Assembly: GCF_002899825.2 (NCBI RefSeq)
Contig: NZ_PPED02000004.1
Span: 434,001-498,000, forward strand
DNA: 64,000 nucleotides
Direction of reading: 5' to 3'
DNA from: Chryseobacterium phosphatilyticum
Lineage (GTDB): Bacteria; Bacteroidota; Bacteroidia; Flavobacteriales; Weeksellaceae
In this document: piece after piece, positions 44,203 through 52,877 of the stretch
How positions within the stretch are numbered: position 1 is the stretch's first letter
How the letters are laid out: every line of letters starts with the position of its first letter
Notes under the pieces: model-generated
Databases searched by the model: none
Seen by the model: the letters and a program-made list of their open reading frames with translations, nothing else
What the model was told of the DNA's origin: nothing
Program-made: the position numbers and the translations under genes

Positions 44203-44508
44203 AACATTTGATTTTAAATTTTACAGGAGCAAAATAAGTTCATATAATAAGGATATTGATTTAGAAATCGGGTGAAACGTAGTTAATGGCAGATGAAGCG
44301 TATGATACCAAAAATGAAAAGAAAAGCGGTCAGTCAGGCGGTTTGAACAAGTAAAACAGAGCCTTTTTCATTTTAAGATTTCAAAAAGACGGTTGGCATT
44401 TCAATTTCTACGGTTCGCTTTTAAAACCCTTCCCCCCAAAAAATTCCCGGCCTAATTTCGCAGTATTAATCAATCAAAAAATAAGTCAATAATTTAAATT
44501 TTTATCCA
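44203..44508. other. 306-bp divergent intergenic region
   Basis: It lies between the efflux operon (minus) and the barrel gene (plus) and must carry both promoters. No exact TAnnTTTG box was seen; a near match TAATTTCG is at about 44453. A C-rich stretch (CCCTTCCCCCC) at about 44427 stands out in A+T-rich DNA. No gene was found in it. Confidence 0.55.
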
Positions 44509-45102
44509 ATGAAAAAGTTTTTAGCAATCACAGCAGTAGTATTAGGATTGGGAGTACAGGCTCAGCAAACTAAGGAGAAGACAAAAGATTCAGGTATAGA
44601 ACTGATTCCTAAAGCAGGAATCAACATTGCCACACAATCTGTTAAAAATCTGGATGGCGAGAAATCCAAAACATCTTTTCAGGCTGGATTAGGTGTTAAT
44701 ATCCAGACCGGATTGAGCAATTTTTCTATCCAGCCTGAGGTTAACTTTATCAGCAAAGGAGCAAAGATTAAAAACAATTTCGGAAACCAGACTTATAACT
44801 TCAATTACATAGAAATTCCGGTATTGGCAAAATACAGCTTTGGCCCTTTATATGTAAATGCAGGACCCTCCATTGGCTTTCTTATGGGGAAAAATGACAA
44901 AATAAAAGCAGCATATGGAAAAACAAAAACTGTAGATTTCGGATTGCAGATGGGGGCCGGAGTAGCCATTCCTGCAGGTCCCGGCAAGGTGATTGTAGAT
45001 GGAAGATATAATCTGGGACTGACCAATATCTCTGATGAAAAAGGAGTGAATGTAAAAAACAGGGGTTTTGCGATTTCTTTAGGGTATGCGATCCCTTTGT
45101 AA
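44509..45102 (+). CDS. Outer-membrane beta-barrel protein (PorT-like)
   Basis: A 197-residue protein with a signal peptide (LAITAVVLGLGVQAQ) and a C-terminal eight-stranded-type barrel of the PorT/OMP_b-brl family: LIPKAGINIATQS, LGVNIQTGLSNFSIQPEVNF, YIEIPVLAKYSFGPLYVNAGPSIGFLMG and a terminal GRYNLGLTNIS followed by GFAISLGYAIPL. Such proteins are abundant in Flavobacteriia, mostly of unknown function. It is monocistronic and divergent from the efflux operon. Confidence 0.85.
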   Translation: MKKFLAITAVVLGLGVQAQQTKEKTKDSGIELIPKAGINIATQSVKNLDGEKSKTSFQAGLGVNIQTGLSNFSIQPEVNFISKGAKIKNNFGNQTYNFNYIEIPVLAKYSFGPLYVNAGPSIGFLMGKNDKIKAAYGKTKTVDFGLQMGAGVAIPAGPGKVIVDGRYNLGLTNISDEKGVNVKNRGFAISLGYAIPL

Positions 45103-45254
45103 ATCTTTTTTAATTGAACCACAAAAGACCCCTCAAGCTATTTTTAAGTGACAAACTTTACACAATAAGGACCAATAAGTTTTAAAAAAGCTCCGATTTT
45201 CTCTTAAGTAAACTAAGATGTCCAAAGTAAGGCACAGCTGCTTCTTTATACCCC

Positions 45255-45290
45255 AATCCCTTTATGAGTATTTCGTGAAGGGATTTTTAT
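45255..45290 (+). terminator. Possible intrinsic terminator of the barrel gene
   Basis: An 8-bp stem AATCCCTT (45255-45262) with AAGGGATT (45278-45285) has a 15-base loop and T's after. It lies 153 bp beyond the stop, far for a direct terminator. Confidence 0.5.
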
Positions 45291-45314
45291 TATTAATTCA
45301 AGAAGAGTACCCAC

Positions 45315-45343
45315 AAAAAAGATTGCCTTACGCTAAAGCAATC
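45315..45343 (-). terminator. Intrinsic terminator of the two-component operon
   Basis: A 6-bp stem GATTGC (45321-45326) with GCAATC (45338-45343) has an A-run at 45315-45320 that reads as a U-tract on the minus strand. It lies 27 bp after the stop of the regulator gene. Confidence 0.65.
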
Positions 45344-45369
45344 CTGTTCCATTTTATATTATTTATTTA

Positions 45370-46134
45370 TTAATAATCCATCCATGATTTGAAGACAGAT
45401 GCTTTTTCGCGGCTTACAATTACTTCCATATCAGGTTGTTTTCTAAGCTCGAGCTTAAGTTTCCCGTTAAAGTGGTTAAAAACCTGTTTTACGGAATCAA
45501 TGTGAATGATGAATTGCCTGTTGGCGCGAAAAAAAATTTTTGGATCAAGTTGCTTTTCCAGCTCTTCCAGAGTTTGAGGGATATTTTCAATAATTCCACT
45601 GTTCAGCATGGCTTTACTCATTCCCAATTCCGTATAAAAATAGAGAATATCTTCAGATAAAACGGTTTTATATCCGTCTCTGTGAGGGATCAGAAATCGT
45701 TTCCTGTAATCTTTAGGTTGAAGGTAGTTGAGTAATCCTTCAATGGCAGATCCTACCACCGGAACAGATTCCATAAAAGTTTCATAGCGTTTAAGAGCGG
45801 CGTCAAGTTCTTCCTCTTCTATTGGTTTTAATAAGTAATCGATGCTATTGTATTTAAAAGCCTGCACTGCATATTCATCATAAGCAGTAGTAAAAATCAC
45901 AGCACTTTTGATTTCGTGTTTATTAAATATTTCGAAGCTCAATCCGTCCGCCAGCCGAACATCCATCATAATGATATCAGGTACCACATTGTTCTCCAGC
46001 CAATGTACAGTTGAGGTGATTGAGTCTTCTACAGATAATATTTCGAGATGAGGTCTTAGTTTCAATAAAAGCCTCTTAAGCCTGTCTGCATTGGGTTTTT
46101 CATCTTCGACTATTAAAATTTTATTTATCTTCAT
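45370..46134 (-). CDS. LytTR response regulator
   Basis: A 254-residue cytoplasmic regulator with an N-terminal receiver (LIVEDEKPNAD, phosphoacceptor Asp58 in IIMMDVRL, and conserved Lys in YLLKPIEEEELDAAL). A LytTR DNA-binding domain (about 140-254) has HRDGYKTVLSEDILYFYTE and FFRANRQFIIHID. It overlaps the upstream kinase gene by four bases, so the pair is one two-component system. Unlike the 16577 regulator, its phosphoacceptor Asp is intact. Target genes are not shown. Confidence 0.92.
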   Translation of the reverse strand: MKINKILIVEDEKPNADRLKRLLLKLRPHLEILSVEDSITSTVHWLENNVVPDIIMMDVRLADGLSFEIFNKHEIKSAVIFTTAYDEYAVQAFKYNSIDYLLKPIEEEELDAALKRYETFMESVPVVGSAIEGLLNYLQPKDYRKRFLIPHRDGYKTVLSEDILYFYTELGMSKAMLNSGIIENIPQTLEELEKQLDPKIFFRANRQFIIHIDSVKQVFNHFNGKLKLELRKQPDMEVIVSREKASVFKSWMDY

Positions 46135-47249
46135 ATCAACGGAAGTTTTACAATAAATTTATTTTCAGTTTTTTCTATAATTGGTTTTGTATACCCCAGA
46201 ATCTCATATCTTGCAATAATATTGGTCAACCCCACTCCTGAGGAATCCGGTTTATTAATCAACGGCAAAAAAGTATTGGAAACCACCAGTTCTTTATCCG
46301 AAGTCGTATAAACTTCTATTTCCAAAGGATTTGATTTTGAGGTTTGATTGTGTTTAATGGCATTTTCAACCAGCAATTGCAGAGAGAGCGGAAGGGTATA
46401 CATACTTCGGCACTCTTCCGTGATATTAATTTTAAATACAACTCCTTCTCCAATTCTTTTTTCAATCAGAAAAATATAGGATTCTAAAAATTTAAGTTCT
46501 TCTTCAACAGCAATAATATCTTTTTTGGAGTTGACCAGCAGATAGCGATACACTCTCGCAAACTTTTCCGAATACTCATAGCCAAGTTGCTGATCTTCCA
46601 GGATAAGCTCCGAAAGAACGCTTAAATTATTAAAGATAAAATGAGGGTCTATCTGCAGCTTTAATGCCTGTAATTCTGCCGCCATAGCTGCTTGTTTATG
46701 CTTAGAGGCCCTCAGTTTATGTTGTGCTGCCTCAACAGCTGTTTTTTTCCAGTTTTCCAACAGATAGTCGATGGTATTGAATGCGCTTATGGTTAATGAT
46801 ACTACAATGTTGGTAGCGATCCACTGTCCCATTAACGTGTATTCCTTACGTGAATCCATTTCGGGAAGGCTGTCTGAAGTACATTCTACAATAAAATTAA
46901 TGATCATTACCATCAGTACACTTCCTATAATCTGAAGAATTCCCTGAAGAAACAATCGCTGCACAGTTCTGTCTTTCCAGGGGAGCAGCTTATTAAGCGT
47001 TTTGTCGATAAGGACACTTACCTCTGAAATAATCGCTGAAAAAAAGAAGACCCACAGAGCATCTTCAAGAATCATTTTAAGAGGAGTTTCCAGATAATTT
47101 TGCCAGACAGGATCAAAGGGATTAATAAGATAAGAAAAGATGCAGAAAGTAATAATGGCAACTGCCCAGATCGCCAATCTGCGTTTCATTGCTGAAAAAA
47201 TCTTTTTATATCGTACTATATTTTTCCTGATGGTAGAAATTCTGTTCAT
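46131..47249 (-). CDS. LytS-type sensor histidine kinase
   Basis: A 372-residue membrane kinase that should phosphorylate the downstream LytTR regulator. Four transmembrane helices fill the first ~165 residues (AIWAVAIITFCIFSYL, VFFFSAIISEVSVL and others), with no large extracellular sensor. A His_kinase domain of the LytS class follows, with phosphoacceptor His in LQIDPHFIFNNLSVL, then the ATPase region with LLVENAIKHN and GVGLTNIIARYEIL. It starts the operon and overlaps the regulator stop by four bases. Confidence 0.92.
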   Translation of the reverse strand: MNRISTIRKNIVRYKKIFSAMKRRLAIWAVAIITFCIFSYLINPFDPVWQNYLETPLKMILEDALWVFFFSAIISEVSVLIDKTLNKLLPWKDRTVQRLFLQGILQIIGSVLMVMIINFIVECTSDSLPEMDSRKEYTLMGQWIATNIVVSLTISAFNTIDYLLENWKKTAVEAAQHKLRASKHKQAAMAAELQALKLQIDPHFIFNNLSVLSELILEDQQLGYEYSEKFARVYRYLLVNSKKDIIAVEEELKFLESYIFLIEKRIGEGVVFKINITEECRSMYTLPLSLQLLVENAIKHNQTSKSNPLEIEVYTTSDKELVVSNTFLPLINKPDSSGVGLTNIIARYEILGYTKPIIEKTENKFIVKLPLI

Positions 47250-47452
47250 TTACGGAATTTTGTGAATGTAAATATAGAAATAGATTTTATAAGACTTCCT
47301 TCAATTTTATACGAGACGGCCAAAACAGGACATGAAACGTTAAATAACAGAGCTCAACTGAATACTAACGTTTCATCAGCTGAAAAATACATTTCATCAT
47401 CATTTTACGCGATATCACCATCTTTTTATTAAGATATAAAAACCTCTCATTC

Positions 47453-47460
47453 TATTTTTG
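47453..47460 (+). promoter_or_regulatory. -7 element (TATTTTTG) upstream of the universal stress protein
   Basis: TATTTTTG matches TAnnTTTG, 19 bases before ATG 47480. No clear -33 box is present. Confidence 0.45.
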
Positions 47461-47479
47461 TCCTATCAATTTCAGTGCG

Positions 47480-48304
47480 ATGAAAACAATAATTGTATGT
47501 ACCGATTTTTCCCATGAGGCAGAAAATGCAACCCATTATGCTGCATCAATGGCTAAAAATAACCAATATAAATTAGTGCTTTTTAATTTGCAGAGTGTCT
47601 CTATTCATGCCTTAAATGCTCAGGCCTCTGCAGATTTTTTTTATGCACAAACTCTCAGGAATCAGAAAAAGCTTTCGGATAAAGCTTCTGAACTCAGTAC
47701 ATTATATGATATCAATACCGATCATCATCTGGCATCCGGAAATTTTATTGAAGAGCTTAGTCATTGTATTCAAAATACAAATGGTGATTTTATTGTCATG
47801 GGTATGGCAGAAAAAACACTTGAAGAGAAGCTTCTTGGTAATACCGTAACGATAGCAATTCATAAAATCAAAAAACCGATTTTGATTGTTCCTGACCATA
47901 TAGAATATACCGGCATCCGAAAAATTCTTTTTGCGTATGATACCCATAAAAGTATGACGTGGTCTGCCATGAATGATATTTATAATTTCATCAATGAATT
48001 CAGTTCGGAAATTGAAGTATTTAATGTAAGTGAGAGGTTGGATGATTTTACAGAAGTCATTCATGATATTGATCTGAATTCCGGATATGACCTTGATGAC
48101 ATCAAGTACAGCTTTAAAATGATTCAATCTGCGGAAGTGATCAAAGCGATTGAAGAGGAAGTGAAATTGACTAATTCTGATCTGCTCACCATGGTTCCCC
48201 ATAAATACAATCTTCTGGAATCACTGTTTCACCGAAGTAAAACAGTTATAATGGCGTATAAAAATAAAGTTCCCTTACTATCAATCCCCTTAAACATAGA
48301 TTAA
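47480..48304 (+). CDS. Universal stress protein with two UspA domains
   Basis: A 274-residue cytoplasmic protein of two Usp domains (about 1-140 and 150-274). The first has MKTIIVCTDFSHEAENATHYA and a partly conserved nucleotide site (VMGMAEKTLEEKLLGNTVTIAI, ending KKPILIVPD). The second is more divergent (IRKILFAYDTHKS, ending LLSIPLNI) and lacks a clear G-2X-G-9X-G motif. Usp proteins respond to starvation, oxidants or DNA damage. It has its own terminator and no operon partner. Confidence 0.88.
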   Translation: MKTIIVCTDFSHEAENATHYAASMAKNNQYKLVLFNLQSVSIHALNAQASADFFYAQTLRNQKKLSDKASELSTLYDINTDHHLASGNFIEELSHCIQNTNGDFIVMGMAEKTLEEKLLGNTVTIAIHKIKKPILIVPDHIEYTGIRKILFAYDTHKSMTWSAMNDIYNFINEFSSEIEVFNVSERLDDFTEVIHDIDLNSGYDLDDIKYSFKMIQSAEVIKAIEEEVKLTNSDLLTMVPHKYNLLESLFHRSKTVIMAYKNKVPLLSIPLNID

Positions 48305-48383
48305 GAATCAATAAAAATCTGTTAACATTTGAATTATCCTTTTCTGCCTTAAAAGGCTAAATTTTACACTTAATCTTGTTTGA

Positions 48384-48413
48384 CAGGACCGGAAAAAATC
48401 CGGTCCTGTTTTT
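48384..48413. terminator. Intrinsic terminator, perfect 10-bp stem
   Basis: CAGGACCGGA (48384-48393) pairs with TCCGGTCCTG (48399-48408) around a 5-base loop, followed by T's. It sits between the convergent stress-protein gene (plus) and ATP-grasp gene (minus). Confidence 0.88.
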
Positions 48414-48434
48414 ATTCTGGTAGCTGAACAGATA

Positions 48435-49304
48435 TTATGAAATCAAAGCGATTAAAGCCTGGTAGTAATTTTCCAATACACGTTGATCTCCATTAAGAAA
48501 CAGATAAGGTTCTATCAACTCAAGTTCCATTAATTGAAAGGAATCATTGATCAAAATACCATCTACTCTGGCATACAATGTCGCCTGTGGCAAGCTTGTT
48601 AAATATGCACCCGCCTGCTCTATGTGCAATGGGTCAGGAGTTAGATAACTGATGCTTCCACCATGATAGTGTTGCACTCTGAAATCTCCCTGTTTAGGAG
48701 TTTTTAATACGCAATGGCTGTAGTTACCATTAAAGAATAAGAAAGACCATTCTCCATTTTTAATTTCTTCAACGAATGGCTGTACGATGAAATCCTGTTC
48801 TTTCAAAAGGTTGTTGACTTCCTCAAGTCGTTCAGTAACATTACTTTTGGAAATTGTCATTGTATTTTGTGCTCCTGCACTGACACACGGTTTTATGACC
48901 AGTTTATCTGTATTGAAATGATCAAAAAAAACAGTATCAAAACGACCTCCTTTTTCAATATATCCGGAAGGAATGACAGGAAGTCCTTTTTGAGCAATAT
49001 CTTTAAGATAATGTTTATCACTGTTCCATTTGATAATTTCTGCAGGATTCAAAACCTTAACACCCAGTTTTTCAAGCCTATCCAGCCAACTCCAAAACTC
49101 AGTCAGATGGTTATGATAATCCCAGGGAGACTTGATAACCGCAACATCAAAACTACCCCAGTCTACCGTTTCATCATTCCAGATTGTGGGAACAACAGGT
49201 AAGTCTTTGTTGCGTAAAAAGTGAATCAGTTCTGTATCTTCATCGTTGGCAACACCCTGTGAAAGCCTCCCTTCTTTTTTGTAGCCTACTACTGTGATTT
49301 TCAT
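48435..49304 (-). CDS. ATP-grasp enzyme (RimK/glutathione-synthetase-like)
   Basis: A 289-residue cytoplasmic ATP-grasp ligase, a family that joins a carboxylate to an amine or thiol using ATP. The preATP-grasp domain (1-95) has VAVIKSPWDYHNHLTEFW. The ATP-grasp core (about 110-285) has LVIKPCVSAGAQNT, the metal/nucleotide loop VEEIKNGEWSFLFFNG, and the C-terminal ELELIEPYLFL. The pattern is that of a subgroup close to DcsG (cycloserine biosynthesis) and glutathione synthetases. No biosynthetic partner is adjacent, so the substrate is unknown. It is preceded by a 130-bp gap from the Imm35-like gene. Confidence 0.78.
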   Translation of the reverse strand: MKITVVGYKKEGRLSQGVANDEDTELIHFLRNKDLPVVPTIWNDETVDWGSFDVAVIKSPWDYHNHLTEFWSWLDRLEKLGVKVLNPAEIIKWNSDKHYLKDIAQKGLPVIPSGYIEKGGRFDTVFFDHFNTDKLVIKPCVSAGAQNTMTISKSNVTERLEEVNNLLKEQDFIVQPFVEEIKNGEWSFLFFNGNYSHCVLKTPKQGDFRVQHYHGGSISYLTPDPLHIEQAGAYLTSLPQATLYARVDGILINDSFQLMELELIEPYLFLNGDQRVLENYYQALIALIS

Positions 49305-49434
49305 GTTCTGTTTTTTTGAATAATTTCTCAGATAAATTTCGGAAGAATGTACGAATAAGCACAGACACAGTTTTTTTTATTGGGAAGGGTACACTTGCAT
49401 TACTTCAGATTCTTACGTCAACGAATATTATAGG

Positions 49435-49773
49435 TTATTTATAATCAAATCGTTCGTCGTCGGGATACCAATAACGGGTTAAGCATGTCATCAGGGTATT
49501 ATTTTCATAGTCTTTCAAATGATATTCCAGACTCCCTGAAGTCCCGAATGTAACTACTCTGCCTGTTTCTTTTTCCACTAAAAAGGGGCCATTACCTATT
49601 AGTGAATAATTAAAATCACCCGTCAAAATATATTTTTTTGAATTATAATGATACACATTCCCGTAAGGTTTTTTCATGATATCATCTGAATATATCATGG
49701 GCTCGATATGAGCCTTTACTGAGAATCTTGTAAAACGTTCGGCTATTTGCAGCATTTCTTCGTCTGTCAACAT
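49435..49773 (-). CDS. YrhB/Imm35-like immunity-type protein
   Basis: A 112-residue cytoplasmic protein. The segment LIGNGPFLVEKETGRVVTFGTSGSLEYHLKDYE (about 58-90, split here across the two halves of the motif) fits the YrhB or Immunity-protein-35 fold, found beside polymorphic toxins. No toxin gene is adjacent in the expected layout. It lies 23 bp after the TPR-LytTR gene, so it is likely the last gene of the caspase run. It may protect the cell from a product of that run; this is inference. Confidence 0.6.
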   Translation of the reverse strand: MLTDEEMLQIAERFTRFSVKAHIEPMIYSDDIMKKPYGNVYHYNSKKYILTGDFNYSLIGNGPFLVEKETGRVVTFGTSGSLEYHLKDYENNTLMTCLTRYWYPDDERFDYK

Positions 49774-49796
49774 GGTCTATTTTTATGGATTAAAAA

Positions 49797-51341
49797 TCAG
49801 ATATTTTTTTTAAAACTCCGGGACAATGGGATTTCAATTTTGCCTTCTAAAATAGCAAAATTAGCATTACTGGAAATAATCAAGTTTTTATTAACAATAT
49901 AGGAACGATGTACCTGAACAAAGTTTGGAGGCAGTTCTTTGATGATTTCGGAGATTTTCCCCCTTACAAATTCCTTCTTTTTGGAAGTGACGAGTTGCAG
50001 ATAATGATCCTCGGCTTTTATATAAAGAAGCTCATTAATATAAACCTTAGCTTTATTCTTTAGAACAATATGATCTTCTACGATGAGTTGTTTCACTTTT
50101 TCCAATTCTAAGATGGTTTGAGAATGTTCCACTTGTAAAGACTCTTTTTCCTGAGCTAATTTTTGTTTTTTCATATCCACCTTTTTCCAACGGATCAAAG
50201 AATATAGTGCCAGCAAAAGAGCCATAACGGCAAGAATGAAATATAAAAACCTGTATTTCCTATTGGTCTTTAAAGATTCTTTTTGATAGGAAATGGTTTG
50301 ATTTTTCTGCTGAACCTGGTATTTGGTATCTATTTCATGGATGGCAAGGGCATTCTCCTCTCTCTTCAGAGTATCTTCAAATGCTGTTCTCCTATTGAAA
50401 TAATACAATGCACTATCGCTATTCTTAATTTTGGAATAGGTCTTATATAAAGCATCTGAGATAAGGATATTACTTTTTATATCTTTTTTAAAATAGGATG
50501 ATTGCTCTGATCTTTTAAAAATTGCTGCGGCCTTCTCCGGTTCCTGGGTATCAAGGTAATAAAAGCCTTCATTAAACTCTATCCTATGAAGAGCAAGTTG
50601 AGAATAAAAATCAGGTGATTTTTTATACTCAGATTTGGCATTGGCCATACATTTTTTTGATTCAGAATAATTCCTGATAACATTGTAGTAGATTCCCATC
50701 AATTGATACGCTCTTCCTTTCAGAAATGGTTTTTGCTTTCCATAAACCAGTAATGAATCATAGCTTTTTATGGTAAAGCCCCTTTTTCTTTTGAATTCAG
50801 TTTCTTCATAGTACCTTTTAAAAGCTGAATAATATTTTGCCCAAAAGCTGTTGATAAAATCATTTTCTAATTGTAAATATTTATCCGAATATTCTGAAAA
50901 TTGAATAAAATTCATTTCATTCACCTGAAACTGATGCAAGATTCTTCTTATCCCCTCCTGTTGTAAGCTTATATCATGATGCTGAACACCTAATTGATAC
51001 GTCTTCAGGTACAGTTGATACGATTTTTCATTGAAACTTTTAGAAACCCTTGAATAGTAATCTCCCAAATATGCATAATAAATTCCTTTCAGATAATAGT
51101 TAAAGCCTGAGTTATCCAAAGACAGAATTTGATTTGAAATCAAGCCTGCCTTCAGATAATCGACCTCATGTTGAAATAGGTTTCTGGCTTCATCATTCGT
51201 TAAGTTTCTTATTTTTCCTGTTGCTTTTTGGAACTCATAATTATTGATATCCTTTACTATTAAAGAATAATGTCTGTCATCAGAATGTTGTCCATACAAA
51301 TCAATTGACAGCATCAGCAAAAAAAAGACTATATACTTCAT
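49797..51341 (-). CDS. Membrane-anchored TPR regulator with a LytTR DNA-binding domain
   Basis: A 514-residue protein. An N-terminal signal segment (VFFLLMLSIDLYG) is followed by an extracytoplasmic helical-repeat region of TPR type (about 20-340), a transmembrane helix (about 365-384, FILAVMALLLALYSLI), a coiled coil (388-425, QEKESLQVEHSQTILELEK) and a cytoplasmic LytTR domain (about 430-514: INELLYIKAEDHYLQLV and FVQVHRSYIV). It thus joins an outside sensor to DNA binding without a phosphorelay. It overlaps the caspase gene by four bases, so it probably controls that run. Confidence 0.82.
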   Translation of the reverse strand: MKYIVFFLLMLSIDLYGQHSDDRHYSLIVKDINNYEFQKATGKIRNLTNDEARNLFQHEVDYLKAGLISNQILSLDNSGFNYYLKGIYYAYLGDYYSRVSKSFNEKSYQLYLKTYQLGVQHHDISLQQEGIRRILHQFQVNEMNFIQFSEYSDKYLQLENDFINSFWAKYYSAFKRYYEETEFKRKRGFTIKSYDSLLVYGKQKPFLKGRAYQLMGIYYNVIRNYSESKKCMANAKSEYKKSPDFYSQLALHRIEFNEGFYYLDTQEPEKAAAIFKRSEQSSYFKKDIKSNILISDALYKTYSKIKNSDSALYYFNRRTAFEDTLKREENALAIHEIDTKYQVQQKNQTISYQKESLKTNRKYRFLYFILAVMALLLALYSLIRWKKVDMKKQKLAQEKESLQVEHSQTILELEKVKQLIVEDHIVLKNKAKVYINELLYIKAEDHYLQLVTSKKKEFVRGKISEIIKELPPNFVQVHRSYIVNKNLIISSNANFAILEGKIEIPLSRSFKKNI

Positions 51342-52801
51342 CTTCCGCCGCCACCTTTTATTCTTAAGTACTCTTCATAAGTAACCCATTGCCTTCCTAC
51401 AGGGGTGTCTACCAGGCACATTTGCCCTTTGGAGGTTCCTTTTTGAAGCTCAATATCCTCTCCTTCCAGAACAAAGTGCAACTTTTCCCTTATACTGGTT
51501 CGTATTTTCACGGGACGAGAATAGTAATAAACCGGAATGGCTTCGTCCTCCGGAATTTTATCTACCTTCTTTATTCTCACCTTGAAGTTGATGATAGGGC
51601 CATGATGTTCTTCATCTTTTTTTGAATAGAACTGACTTACAGGAGGATTATTGAAGACATCTCCCGTATCCAAAGCTATCCATTGCTCGGATGCCTTTAA
51701 GTAGCCATGTATTACAATAATTTCAAACCCATTAAGCGTGATTGTCCCGTCAGGGTCATATTTCGAATCTAAAATCCTGATCAGAACAACAAAGTTCATG
51801 TCTTCTCCAAGTTTAGTATGACAGACCTGAAACTTATCGTACTCATCATAAACGAGTGTAAATGGAGCCATGTTATCTACATCATCAATGTTGTGGGGGT
51901 AGTTTAATGTTGACATATCAATTTGTTTTAAATGGTTACTATTGTTTATTTCATTGAATAATTCTCTTTCTTTCAGAAAAAATTTTGTTTTAAATTTTGC
52001 ATCTGCAAAAAGTTCAATTCCGGTTAGTCCTTTACCAAGATCCTTTTCTATTGCCTTTATTTCACTTGATGTAAATCTTATAATAGGATTTACAGGTGAT
52101 TTGAAAACAATATTTTTCAATATTTCATAGTTTGTAAAGGCGAGTTGTGGATTCTGAGGGTATTTTTTAAATTTTAACCTGCCACGAGCCAGATCAAAAA
52201 TATCATTATAGTTTTTGTTGGGGTATTCGATCAACGTTTCCAGCAGAAAAGTGGAATAAACAGCTTGCTTTGAGTGATTATAATCTTCCATATAAGCCGT
52301 TTCCAGTTGGGAAGCAGAAGAAAATGCAATCTCATTGTTTTCGGAAAACTGGGTCAGTGCTTCGAAATTTTTCTCAACTACTCCATTATAGCAAGCATCT
52401 ATTACAATAAAAACAGGAGCTTTTTGTTTGTTAAGTTCAAGCAATTCCCTTATATCATCATCCTTGACTGACTTTCCGTTACAAATCAAAGTTTCATCAA
52501 GATCATCAGATTCGTCTCCCGTAGCAGCATAGTTCTTACCTTCAGTCTTTATTTGTTTTCCATGACCAACGTATATGAATGCCGCAAAATCATCTTTTTT
52601 AAGGTTGGAAAACAGATTGGTCAATGCAGGTAGTATATTTTCGCGACCGGCCTCCTTACCCGATAAAAAAGCCCCTTGCTCAAAGCCTAGCCCATCCAGG
52701 AATGCCTTCCAGTCCAAAGCACTCTTAAGAGCTCCCGGGATTTCCTCGTATTCTCCGTAGAGGTCAACATTGGCCCCTACGATCACGTATTTTTTTTTCA
52801 T
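51338..52801 (-). CDS. Caspase family protease (peptidase C14) with C-terminal extension
   Basis: A 487-residue cytoplasmic cysteine protease with no signal peptide. The caspase-fold domain (about 1-235) shows the catalytic dyad: His80 in IYVGHGKQI and Cys137 in VIDACYNG. It opens with YVIVGANVDLY and has the family QNPQLAF segment. The C-terminal half (about 240-487) is an unrecognised beta-rich region with PHNIDDVDNMAPFTLVYDEY and EGEDIELQKGTSKGQ. Such proteases are linked to bacterial stress responses and abortive defence. It is centred in a co-directional run with the YkuD-like gene upstream (76-bp gap) and the LytTR gene overlapping downstream. Confidence 0.85.
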   Translation of the reverse strand: MKKKYVIVGANVDLYGEYEEIPGALKSALDWKAFLDGLGFEQGAFLSGKEAGRENILPALTNLFSNLKKDDFAAFIYVGHGKQIKTEGKNYAATGDESDDLDETLICNGKSVKDDDIRELLELNKQKAPVFIVIDACYNGVVEKNFEALTQFSENNEIAFSSASQLETAYMEDYNHSKQAVYSTFLLETLIEYPNKNYNDIFDLARGRLKFKKYPQNPQLAFTNYEILKNIVFKSPVNPIIRFTSSEIKAIEKDLGKGLTGIELFADAKFKTKFFLKERELFNEINNSNHLKQIDMSTLNYPHNIDDVDNMAPFTLVYDEYDKFQVCHTKLGEDMNFVVLIRILDSKYDPDGTITLNGFEIIVIHGYLKASEQWIALDTGDVFNNPPVSQFYSKKDEEHHGPIINFKVRIKKVDKIPEDEAIPVYYYSRPVKIRTSIREKLHFVLEGEDIELQKGTSKGQMCLVDTPVGRQWVTYEEYLRIKGGGGR

Positions 52802-52877
52802 ATTGAGTGTGTTATTAGTTTCCTTATTCTTTGTTTTGAATAGCTGGAATCCAAATGCTTACCGGATTCAATACAAG

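Noticed and set aside
52847-52869. GAATCC/GGATTC hairpin between the YkuD-like and caspase genes
   Set aside because: Only six pairs with a long loop and no T-run, too weak to call a terminator or attenuator.
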